From the NCBI GenBank assembly GCA_020056865.1, contig JAGVGX010000177.1, positions 1 through 6,749 on the forward strand: 6,749 bases of DNA, written 5' to 3'. Below, one piece after another: positions 1-6,228 of the stretch (position 1 is its first letter; each line of letters opens with the position of its first letter). The DNA comes from Desulfobacterales bacterium. Its GTDB lineage: Bacteria; Desulfobacterota; Desulfobacteria; Desulfobacterales; BuS5. Both the position numbers and the translations under genes were made by a program. The notes under the pieces are model-generated. The model was not told the DNA's origin. It was given only the letters and a program-made list of their open reading frames with translations, and did not search any database.

Positions 1-14
1 CGCTCTTCCGATCT
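1..14. other. Illumina adapter remnant at contig end
   Basis: The first bases, CGCTCTTCCGATCT, are identical to the 3' end of the Illumina read-1 adapter. The core GCTCTTCCGATCT is shared by the read-1 and read-2 adapters, and the C before it fits read 1 (or the older paired-end adapter) rather than the TruSeq read-2 adapter. This is not genomic DNA. The reading frame of the flavoprotein gene next to it continues open through these bases, so an automatic translation would add a false C-terminus beginning Leu-Asp-Arg-Lys-Ser. Base 14 could be adapter or genome. Confidence 0.95.
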
Positions 15-763
15 AATGCCATTCCCATCAAGCATAGATCGCGCCTTGGTATATCTTTAATAAACGACGTGGCGTCTTCACGGCTGTCGCATCCAAATGC
101 CAAAACTTTATGCGTATCCCAATACGGGTAAAGCCATATGGAGGCACGAGTAACAATGCCGAATATGTCTTCTGCAGCAAGGTACCACTTAGATAAATCG
201 GGCCCTCCATCTGCTTTATGATCCGAACTCTCTTCCGAAAGGGCATGAGATCCGGTTAGATGAACGGACCCGTTTGGCAAAACAACTTTCATGTTTGTTA
301 CGTGAACTTCAGGATATCGGGCCGCCCGCATTGTTATTACACGATTGATATATTGTTCAACAACACTTTTCGAAGTTGCAGCAGCAGGTACATTCAGTTT
401 TGTTCCCAATCTCTTCAATTCTGGAATTAATTGCTCAAAAGTGACTCCGCGCTGGGCATGAACGATAAGATTTTTTGTATCAATTCTCTCAATTTTATCC
501 ATCCGTTTGAAGTCAAGTATGATTCCTCTCTTTTTTACAATCGCCGATGATGAAATTTTCCTGTCATAGGATGTATACAACGAAAGATGGTCATCATTGG
601 CTAACTTCATTATTTTTTGCAATGCACCAACAGAATCGGGACAAACGAGCCGTAAATCGACATCATTTGGCGGATCGTAAAAACAAGATGATATCGCATC
701 AGAATTGCTGTCCACAAATTCGCTTCCGACAATTATTGATAGTTTCTGGTCAAGGGTGGTCAC
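15..763 (-). CDS. FAD-linked oxidase-like protein, N-terminal 249 residues (3' end cut by contig edge)
   Basis: A continuous open frame runs from a GTG at 763-761 to the adapter with no stop. The GTG is chosen because a strong AGGAGG lies 8 nt upstream and no in-frame ATG occurs before the upstream TGA at 811-809. The layout is that of an FAD_binding_4 (PCMH-type) domain: LRLVCPDSVGALQKIMKLAN at about residues 37-56, GIILDFKRMDKIERID at 80-95, GVTFEQLIPELKRLG at 106-120, VVLPNGSVHLTG at 160-171 and DIFGIVTRASIWLYP at 199-213. These match segment by segment the 548-residue oxidase upstream, for example DFKRMDKIERID against DMKRMNKILEID. The loop that normally binds the FAD pyrophosphate is only SYDRKISSSA (about 65-74), without the glycine cluster, so FAD binding is uncertain. 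It may be a catalytic oxidase or a GlcE-like structural partner. It is separated from the SCP2 gene by 340 noncoding bases and may have its own promoter. The C-terminal half is missing. Confidence 0.85.
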
Positions 764-771
764 TCTGGATT

Positions 772-777
772 CCTCCT
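772..777 (-). promoter_or_regulatory. Ribosome binding site that fixes the GTG start of the partial flavoprotein
   Basis: On the minus strand the sequence AGAGGAGGAATCCAGAGTG places a perfect AGGAGG 8 nt before the GTG at 763. This is the only well-placed signal in front of the open frame, and it supports the non-ATG start. Confidence 0.8.
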
Positions 778-803
778 CTATTCGTATTCTAATAATAAAA
801 TAT

Positions 804-927
804 AAATTTCATACGCATTTAAACTATTTCACACTTAGGAGGCGATTCGAAATAATTTAAACATGTTACATCTCACAATTTTGTACAGTTTATTTCGAAT
901 AGCCTCCTTAGGATGCGTTATAAATTT
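804..927. repeat. Nested imperfect inverted repeat in the flavoprotein leader
   Basis: The inner arms are 834-855 and 890-911. They are 22 nt each, complementary at 20 of 22 positions, with a 34-nt loop. Both arms carry TTCGAAATAA-type sequence and an AGGAGG core, one on each strand. The weaker outer arms, 804-818 and 913-927, match at 12 of 15 positions and share AAATTT and ACGCAT. Neither strand shows a T-tract after the stem, so it is not a standard intrinsic terminator. It could be a regulatory leader hairpin, a protein-binding palindrome or a small mobile-repeat remnant. No clear target-site duplication was found. Confidence 0.7.
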
Positions 928-966
928 TACCTCATTTAATTTATATTATGATATATAGAATGCAGA

Positions 967-1004
967 AAGATAATATATGTCATGAATATAAAAAATATTA
1001 TCTT
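967..1004. repeat. 10-bp perfect inverted repeat, possible operator or small hairpin
   Basis: The arms AAGATAATAT (967-976) and ATATTATCTT (995-1004) are perfectly complementary and separated by 18 nt. The repeat overlaps the proposed -10 box at 1007-1002 and would cover the predicted transcription start, a typical operator position. In such AT-rich DNA a chance repeat of this size is possible. Confidence 0.4.
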
Positions 1005-1030
1005 ATGGTTATATTTATTTACGGAGTCAA
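1002..1030 (-). promoter_or_regulatory. Possible sigma-70 promoter for the partial flavoprotein gene
   Basis: On the minus strand TTGACT (1030-1025) is followed after exactly 17 nt by CATAAG (1007-1002). These match the TTGACA and TATAAT consensus at 5 of 6 and 4 of 6 positions. It lies just past the terminator-like hairpin and upstream of the GTG at 763, with no other good candidate between. The -10 match is modest and the region is AT-rich, so this is a candidate only. Confidence 0.35.
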
Positions 1031-1057
1031 ATGCAAAGCCCCGTTATATTTTAATTG

Positions 1058-1086
1058 GGGTGGTTAAATGATACATTTAACCACCC
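1058..1086 (-). terminator. Hairpin terminator candidate after the SCP2 gene
   Basis: The perfect 13-bp stem GGGTGGTTAAATG / CATTTAACCACCC has a 3-nt loop and starts 17 nt after the SCP2 stop codon. On the minus strand it is followed by CAATTAAAATATAA, which is AT-rich but lacks a continuous T run, so it may terminate only partly or mainly protect the mRNA 3' end. A short competing CCCC/GGGG pairing (1039-1042 with 1057-1060) overlaps its base. Its position at the end of the operon supports the call. Confidence 0.65.
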
Positions 1087-1103
1087 ATTGAATGGCAACA
1101 AAA

Positions 1104-1532
1104 TTATTTTTCTTCATCCACATATTTCGTTGGTATTTCTTCTAATAATTTCATCATAACCTGCGTTGCCTTGACCTGTTTGAGGAGGGCTGCCATATTT
1201 CCTTTTACCTTTACTTTACCCTTCATAATTGCTTGCATGGTATCCATATTGCCTTTCTGAATTTCTTTCCAGACCGAATAAGGTCCGTTAATAACGAAAT
1301 CAGGATTCTTTTCTTCTATATTGTTTATAATCGCATGGGCACGAATTTCACCATGATAAGGGTCTGCATAAAAGATGAGTTTTTTATCAAGCTTCCCTTC
1401 TTCTGCTTCAATAACCAGCGCAAGTGACCCTTCCCAATTACCGGCAGCCTTTTTGTAATCGGCATTCCCTTTCAAAAGATCAACAAGTTTATCCATCCAT
1501 TCTTTACTAGGAAATAATAATTTTTCTGACAT
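1104..1532 (-). CDS. SCP2 sterol-carrier-like protein, 142 residues
   Basis: This is a small soluble protein resembling the SCP2 (sterol carrier protein 2) domain, which in known members binds sterols, fatty acyl-CoAs or other hydrophobic ligands in a tunnel. The telling part is the C-terminal half: DPYHGEIRAHAI near 57-68, then DFVINGPYSVWKEIQKG (78-94) and MDTMQAIMKGKVKVKGNMAALLK (96-118), the usual pattern ending in a GK-K-KG turn and a final helix. The length fits a single-domain family member. There is no signal peptide or membrane segment, so it is cytoplasmic. The ATG follows AAAGGAG at good spacing. It starts 49 bases after the 548-residue oxidase stop and is the last gene before the hairpin terminator, so it is most likely co-transcribed with the redox genes. 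I infer that it holds or delivers a hydrophobic substrate, but the ligand is unknown. Confidence 0.85.
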   Translation of the reverse strand: MSEKLLFPSKEWMDKLVDLLKGNADYKKAAGNWEGSLALVIEAEEGKLDKKLIFYADPYHGEIRAHAIINNIEEKNPDFVINGPYSVWKEIQKGNMDTMQAIMKGKVKVKGNMAALLKQVKATQVMMKLLEEIPTKYVDEEK

Positions 1533-1581
1533 AAAATTTCTCCTTTAAAAAATTAATATATTACGGTATATACAACTCAGT

Positions 1582-3228
1582 CTATCCCAACTTTAAGTCT
1601 CTGGCATCAACCCCTATTCCATACACGCTTCTATCCACAACATCATTGGGATCAAATAGCCTTCTGACTTTTTCCTGCCAAATATGAAAATTACCATACA
1701 GAGGACCAAGCTCTTTCATACGGGCTTGCAGTGACATTGTACCGTCTCCAATACAAAGGGCAATATCCTGACATTCCCATCCTTCTTTTTCTTCACGCCT
1801 GTTGTCTCTTTCTTCTGCAACACATGCCATTGATTCCTTAACCGAGTTTGGATCAGCGGCGTCGTAGTGAAATTCCAGCTCCTGATATATAAAGGAGTTA
1901 TTGTCAAATGCATTGGTGTATGTTGAATCGGAACCGTCAGCCAGAATGCCGCCTCTTTTCACGTATTTATTCTTGAGTTCCTCTGTCGGTTCTCCCATAT
2001 GTTTAACAACTGAATCCACAGTTCCCATATATCCGGCACTAATGACAAAACCACCGCCATGATGTGCCCAATGCGTATCATTACCTATGAGAAAAACAGG
2101 GAATTCTTCTTCAAGAAGTTCCTTGAAAGGTGAAATGTTCATTGCTTCAGGTATGGTGGCACCAGTCTCTTCAACAATTTCATGAAATAATTTTTCTTGA
2201 AATTCGAATTCCCGGTCAGAATTTGCATAAAGTAAGACAACAAGAGGATGCTTAAATTCGTCTGCAGCCGCTTTTACAAGTCCGGCTTCACACCAGTCGA
2301 CATAGGTTTTGTTTGATATTGCACCTGCAAGTATTGCAAAAAGATGATCAGGTCCTCCGACACGGATGATCGAATAGCAAATCTCCGCATCACCCAGGGC
2401 ATACATTAAATCAGCCAGTTTCTCATAATCTGGCGTGTCGCACATAAATATTTTGGCTCTTTCGAGTTTTTCCTTTATCTTGTATGCAACAAAGGTGCCC
2501 CCTGCTTCTGTCGGTATATTGGGAGGCCCTGGCCACTTATGGAGTTTTATGGCACATTTCGTAAAAACTCCAAAACACCCAAGAGCACCCACGTGACCCC
2601 GCATTATGCCTCTCAAGCTGGGTCCGGGGCCGTCTCCTGAATACCAGCCGTCTGTAGCTCCAACTCTTATAATTTCACCATCAGGCAAGACCCATTCAAC
2701 ACCCAAACAATTCCTGGCGTTATGTCCTCCATGGTTCCCCATAACATTCATACCCCATGCCGAGGTAACGTTCGCCAAAGCCGATGCTTGTGAGCCAGCT
2801 TGATGCGGGGTGCCGAAAAGACCTTTTTTCATTATTTCCGAAGTCAGTTGAGCCCAGGGCACATAGGGTTCGACAACCGCAACTCGATTTTTCTCGTCTA
2901 TCTCTAGTATTTTGTTCATCCTTTTCATGTCCAGATGAATCACATCTTCCTGTAAAGAAAATGCATGAGCGCCATATGCCGTGCTGGAAGGTTTATATTT
3001 AATACCAAACCGATTGCAGGCCTTTACTATACTTTGAACCTCTTCCGTACTTCCCGGTAAAACAACTGCAAGGGGTCGGTTATTCAAATATTTGCCCGGC
3101 GTACAATCAGGCATAAACTCAACCAGCCAGTTGAAGGTGTAAGCATCCAGAATTACGTCAGAGTCAGTAATATTATTTTTGCCTACAATATCTTCGAAAA
3201 CCTGATAAATTTCTTTTGATAATGCCAT
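1582..3228 (-). CDS. FAD-linked oxidase (GlcD / p-cresol methylhydroxylase-like), 548 residues
   Basis: This is a flavoprotein of the FAD_binding_4 superfamily, which includes glycolate oxidase GlcD, vanillyl-alcohol oxidase and p-cresol methylhydroxylase. The FAD domain spans about residues 50-235: RPLAVVLPGSTEEVQSIVKA (51-70), the pyrophosphate-loop region PSSTAYGAHAFS (80-91), DMKRMNKILEID (100-111), GNHGGHNARNCLGVEWVLPD (164-183) and GHVGALGCFGVFTKCAIKLH (211-230). The substrate half includes HWAHHGGGF (386-394), placed like the glycine-rich RGGGG strand I remember in p-cresol methylhydroxylase. The C-terminus has FDPND (525-529) followed by VVDRSVYG rather than the common IMNPGK. No secretion signal is seen. 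The loop lacks the usual Gly-Gly-Gly, though a Gly-Ala-His remains. The ATG follows AAGGAG. The gene lies 25 bases after the Fe-S gene, which is the likely electron acceptor. The substrate is unknown, and GlcD-like annotation should not be read as glycolate oxidation. Confidence 0.85.
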   Translation of the reverse strand: MALSKEIYQVFEDIVGKNNITDSDVILDAYTFNWLVEFMPDCTPGKYLNNRPLAVVLPGSTEEVQSIVKACNRFGIKYKPSSTAYGAHAFSLQEDVIHLDMKRMNKILEIDEKNRVAVVEPYVPWAQLTSEIMKKGLFGTPHQAGSQASALANVTSAWGMNVMGNHGGHNARNCLGVEWVLPDGEIIRVGATDGWYSGDGPGPSLRGIMRGHVGALGCFGVFTKCAIKLHKWPGPPNIPTEAGGTFVAYKIKEKLERAKIFMCDTPDYEKLADLMYALGDAEICYSIIRVGGPDHLFAILAGAISNKTYVDWCEAGLVKAAADEFKHPLVVLLYANSDREFEFQEKLFHEIVEETGATIPEAMNISPFKELLEEEFPVFLIGNDTHWAHHGGGFVISAGYMGTVDSVVKHMGEPTEELKNKYVKRGGILADGSDSTYTNAFDNNSFIYQELEFHYDAADPNSVKESMACVAEERDNRREEKEGWECQDIALCIGDGTMSLQARMKELGPLYGNFHIWQEKVRRLFDPNDVVDRSVYGIGVDARDLKLG

Positions 3229-3253
3229 TTTGATATCTCCTTAGCTGAAAAAT

Positions 3254-4534
3254 TTATTTTGCAGACTCGTAAAGAAGTTCAACTGTATCAAACAGTTTAA
3301 TGTCCGCCTGACCTTCGTTAATTGCATCCAAAAGATTTTTTTCGCACCAAGGGCAATTGGTCACGATAGCCTCTGCTCCGGTTGCAAGCGCTTCCTCTAT
3401 TCTTTCATTTGCAGTTGCCAAAGCAAAATCGGGAAACGCGGATTTTGCCCCGCCTCCCGAACCGCAACACCAGCTGTATTCACGAATTCTTTCCATTTCT
3501 ACAAGTTTAACACCCGGAATACTCTTAATTAAATCTCTTGGTGCATCGTATCTTCCAGAAAAACCCAATACTTTATCTCCATTATCTTTTACAGGAAGCG
3601 TGCCGTGATATGTCGTTTCAATTCCATGGGATGGCGTTCTTGTTTCTGAGAGCCTGCCGGAATGACACGGATCATGAAAGGTAACGTGCATAGGCACTTT
3701 ATTTTTAAGTTTCAGTTTGCCTTCATCAACCAGTTGTTTCAAATAATCTTCAGCAAAAACAACCTCAAAATTCATCTCTTCTTCAAGCAAAGGGTATTTG
3801 GAGTTAAAAACGCCAAAACATCCGGCACAAGACATAATGACTTTTTTAACACCAAGATTATTTATCATCTCAATATTTTTCTTTGCATATTCTTCATACA
3901 GTTTTTGTTCACCTATCATATAGACCGGACTTCCGCAGCAGAGCTCCTTACTTCCGAGAATACCAAAATCAATACCGGCTTTTTGAAACAGTTCCGCTGT
4001 TTTTTGTGGTACATGCCTTAATTCCGCCGAATAGGAATAAGAGCATCCTGCAAAATATAATATTTCTGCTTTTTCTTTACTTAAATCTTTTATTTTAAGA
4101 TTTTTGGCCCACATCCCTCTACGATTTCTCGGCTGCATCCAGACGTTATCATAATTCTTTAAACTTTCAATAACCGGCTTGTGGGCTGGCATCGGACCAT
4201 AACCGTCTTCGACACATTTTTTTCTTAGTTCATGAAGAATTTCATAAACTTCTAGATCGGTTCCCATTCTGCATGACACATCACACATACCGCATAGTGA
4301 ACATCTATATACGATATCTAACAGTTCGGGCGAATAATCCACACGTTTGTCAAGAAGCGATAAAGCAGTTATGATCTTACCGGATCCGGAATAGGAATGA
4401 AAATGCTTTTGCGTTGAAGCCGGGCAGCCATATGAAAAACGATGGCTTTTAAACAGAGAACTTAATGGTATAAATTTGCAGGTAGAGCATCTGACACAAC
4501 GCATCATATCTTTCTTATAATCTACTAATGACAT
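3254..4534 (-). CDS. (Fe-S)-binding CCG-domain protein, HdrD/GlcF-like, 426 residues
   Basis: This is an electron-transfer protein that likely accepts electrons from the flanking flavoproteins. The N-terminus has two cluster-binding regions: C13-x2-C16-x2-C19 with a distant C37-Pro, and the regular C78-x2-C81-x2-C84-x3-C88. Two cysteine-rich CCG domains follow. The first uses C164, C199-C200-Gly and C236-x2-C239. The second uses C290, C356-C357-Gly and C394-x2-C397. In heterodisulfide reductases such domains bind a noncubane [4Fe-4S] cluster, and in GlcF and LutA they accompany flavin or lactate oxidases. The 426 residues match GlcF (about 407) and related two-CCG proteins. No transmembrane helix is visible, so membrane contact would need a partner. 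The ATG is preceded by AAAGGAGG. It sits 25 bases after the 489-residue oxidase and 25 bases before the 548-residue oxidase, placing it as the shared redox subunit. All CCG cysteines are present. Confidence 0.92.
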   Translation of the reverse strand: MSLVDYKKDMMRCVRCSTCKFIPLSSLFKSHRFSYGCPASTQKHFHSYSGSGKIITALSLLDKRVDYSPELLDIVYRCSLCGMCDVSCRMGTDLEVYEILHELRKKCVEDGYGPMPAHKPVIESLKNYDNVWMQPRNRRGMWAKNLKIKDLSKEKAEILYFAGCSYSYSAELRHVPQKTAELFQKAGIDFGILGSKELCCGSPVYMIGEQKLYEEYAKKNIEMINNLGVKKVIMSCAGCFGVFNSKYPLLEEEMNFEVVFAEDYLKQLVDEGKLKLKNKVPMHVTFHDPCHSGRLSETRTPSHGIETTYHGTLPVKDNGDKVLGFSGRYDAPRDLIKSIPGVKLVEMERIREYSWCCGSGGGAKSAFPDFALATANERIEEALATGAEAIVTNCPWCEKNLLDAINEGQADIKLFDTVELLYESAK

Positions 4535-4559
4535 ATAGCCTCCTTTACCTTATATTATT

Positions 4560-6029
4560 TTAGAAACATAACTTTCCAGGGTTCATAATATTGTTTGGAT
4601 CAAAAACAGTTTTTACTTTTTTAAGTGGACCTACAATATCCCCTCTGTTTCTATAAACTTCATATGCCCATCCCGGATAGGGCCTTGAAAAAAATGCCCC
4701 AGCTTTAACAAGCTCCTTCACAGTGATATCCATCAGTCCTTTAACTTTCTCCGCCTCCGCTTTGTCGGAGGGATCATAAGGAAGCTGAAACTCAACATGA
4801 CACGACGTACCTTGTACCATCGGCTGGATATATATGCCGATATCGTTTGTCGGGTAACCAACGTTTTTAGCTTCAGTGTTCATGATGTCGATATACTTTG
4901 CCGCATGATCCAGTTTGGAAATAAAGAAGATGTCCTGGCACCCTCCCTTGTATACATGTTTCCAGTAAACATCGCCTGACGGTGTGTTCAATATCTTCAT
5001 CATTTTACCGCTACCGCATCCGTTCACTCGTTTAACAGGATTTAAACCGAATTTCTGGGCGATATCATGCATATCCTTTATCTGATATTCTACACGTTCT
5101 TCAGGATGTCTTTCCATTCCGTTAATTATATGGATGGCAGTAAACTTGGGAAGGCTTTGTCTTAAGGATTGTATTTCTTCTTTTGTATTGCCAATAAGGG
5201 TTGCCGCGCTTATTGCATTTAGAATAAAATACTCTTCCCCTAGGTATCTGCCCATCACATCCGCAGTGTAATTTGCCAATTGCCTGATATCGTCAACCGG
5301 AATAAAATGTAAAACCGATATTGTCGGCAGAAGCTCACATTTTACTGAAGCCCATGTTGCGATCCCTAAACTTCCTTGTGAACCCTGAATCAGCCTATGG
5401 TAATCCAATTGATGAGGGCCGTTTGGAAATTTTTGCGCACCGTTGATTTTCCATTGGGCTTCCATGCCTCCAGGGCCTGCGGCTTCACCTGTTCTAAAGG
5501 AATCACCTGTTCCGAAAACAACCTCCATACAACATAAAGGATCTGACACATCCCATTGATAACGCGGCGCAATGCCGGGTTCACGTTCCAGTACACTGCC
5601 CAGAACCGATTTATTTTTTTTGGGCTTTAAAGGCGTAATAAGCCTTAATCCGTGTTTTTTTAATTCGGGTTGGATTTTCTCATACGTTACACCCGGCTCA
5701 ATAATCATGACTCTGTTTCGTTTATTGATCCTTATTATGTTGTCAAGTTTACTAAGATCAACTATCAGGCCTCCACCTATCTGAGGAACAGTATCTCCTC
5801 GAAAATGCGGCCCCCCTGAACTTACAGGAACCAGTGGAATTTTTTTCTCGTTTGCCCATTTAACAATTCCCTGTATAGCTTCTTTTTTTGCTGGCCATAC
5901 CACTGCGGCCGGCTTTCTTCCAGAAGTAAAACTTAAATCCTTTGCATACAATTCCAGCATGGTTGATTCAGAGGAAATGTTGTTTGAGCCGGATAAACTC
6001 TCAATACCTGAAAATATTTTGCCTCCCAT
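4560..6029 (-). CDS. FAD-linked oxidase (GlcD / VAO-family-like), 489 residues, first gene of the operon
   Basis: This is a flavoprotein of the FAD_binding_4 family. The FAD domain is at about residues 38-235: GRKPAAVVWPAKKEAIQGIV (37-56), the pyrophosphate-loop region PVSSGGPHFRGD (68-79) with more of the usual glycines than its two paralogues, then LIVDLSKLDNIIRIN (88-102), EPGVTYEKIQPELKKHGLRL (111-130) and the hallmark GSQGSLGIATWASVK (216-230). The C-terminal substrate domain ends with GAFFSRPYPGWA (444-455) and the classic FDPNNIMNPGKLCF (476-489), so the protein is full length and looks catalytically competent. It is cytoplasmic, with no signal peptide. The ATG follows TAAAGGAGGG closely. 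It is the first gene after the promoter region and TetR gene, and the Fe-S gene starts 25 bases after its stop. Of the three flavoproteins this is the best candidate for the main catalytic subunit. The substrate cannot be assigned. Confidence 0.88.
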   Translation of the reverse strand: MGGKIFSGIESLSGSNNISSESTMLELYAKDLSFTSGRKPAAVVWPAKKEAIQGIVKWANEKKIPLVPVSSGGPHFRGDTVPQIGGGLIVDLSKLDNIIRINKRNRVMIIEPGVTYEKIQPELKKHGLRLITPLKPKKNKSVLGSVLEREPGIAPRYQWDVSDPLCCMEVVFGTGDSFRTGEAAGPGGMEAQWKINGAQKFPNGPHQLDYHRLIQGSQGSLGIATWASVKCELLPTISVLHFIPVDDIRQLANYTADVMGRYLGEEYFILNAISAATLIGNTKEEIQSLRQSLPKFTAIHIINGMERHPEERVEYQIKDMHDIAQKFGLNPVKRVNGCGSGKMMKILNTPSGDVYWKHVYKGGCQDIFFISKLDHAAKYIDIMNTEAKNVGYPTNDIGIYIQPMVQGTSCHVEFQLPYDPSDKAEAEKVKGLMDITVKELVKAGAFFSRPYPGWAYEVYRNRGDIVGPLKKVKTVFDPNNIMNPGKLCF

Positions 6030-6077
6030 AAACCCTCCTTTAGATTTGTCCTTTTACAGTTATTGCTTAAAAGCATC

Positions 6078-6106
6078 ATTATACACTTTTACAATCGTTA
6101 TACTGC
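6078..6106 (-). promoter_or_regulatory. Candidate operon promoter with a good -10 and a weak -35
   Basis: A perfect TATAAT lies on the minus strand at 6083-6078, 48 bases before the ATG of the first oxidase. At 17-bp spacing the -35 position (6106-6101) reads GCAGTA, far from TTGACA, which would suit activator dependence or strong control. That position falls inside the proximal arm of the inverted repeat. An alternative pair is TTTACC (6115-6110) with TGTAAA (6092-6087), also at 17 bp. A short TGCTT-AA-AAGCA repeat (6064-6075) lies near the expected start of transcription. Confidence 0.4.
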
Positions 6107-6203
6107 GCACGGTAAAGAACTGAGCTTTTTCAATGCCTCAAACGAACAAAAATCAACCTTGTTAGGGATTCTAAAAACGCAACTGGTGACCGTGCGAAGT
6201 ATA
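6099..6203. repeat. 15-bp inverted repeat, candidate regulator binding sites
   Basis: The arms at 6099-6113 and 6189-6203 (TATACTGCGCACGGT and ACCGTGCGAAGTATA) are complementary at 14 of 15 positions and separated by 75 bases. They are more GC-rich than the surrounding DNA. The arm near the operon covers the -35 region, while the other lies just after the TetR gene stop. They could be two copies of one operator in opposite orientation, allowing DNA looping, or the ends of a small 105-bp mobile repeat. I infer the TetR protein as the possible ligand. Confidence 0.55.
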
Positions 6204-6228
6204 CAGTATCTATTTAATTAAAAATTCT

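Larger units (their letters stand above)
764..1103. other. 340-base noncoding region between SCP2 gene and partial flavoprotein gene
   Basis: No credible coding frame was seen here on either strand. It is markedly AT-rich. In minus-strand order it holds a terminator-like hairpin (1086-1058), a possible sigma-70 promoter (1030-1002), a 10-bp inverted repeat (1004-967), a nested long inverted repeat (927-804) and the ribosome binding site at 777-772. If the promoter is real, the downstream transcript would have a leader of roughly 230 nt, long enough for regulatory folding. The arrangement separates the four-gene operon from the third flavoprotein gene. Confidence 0.6.

Noticed and set aside
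28..246. 72-residue minus-strand ORF at the contig end
   Set aside because: It is a different frame inside the partial flavoprotein gene. The frame starting at 763 is open over the whole region, has a ribosome binding site and matches the FAD-oxidase pattern.
547..792. 81-residue plus-strand ORF
   Set aside because: It lies antisense to the flavoprotein gene, resembles no family I know and has no convincing ribosome binding site.
863..880. CRP/FNR-like site (TGTTACATCTCACA)
   Set aside because: The half sites are only 4 bases apart rather than 6, and one half is imperfect.
804..927. Nested inverted repeat read as a MITE or insertion sequence
   Set aside because: No target-site duplication or transposase was found, and no second copy was noticed in the window, so it is kept only as an inverted repeat.
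3662..4021. 119-residue plus-strand ORF within the Fe-S gene
   Set aside because: It is antisense to a gene with fully conserved cysteine motifs, and its composition looks like a shadow frame.
1104..6029. Naming the genes glcD, glcE and glcF
   Set aside because: The architecture is similar, but the VAO/PCMH-like features, the altered cluster spacing and the SCP2 partner argue against assuming glycolate oxidase.
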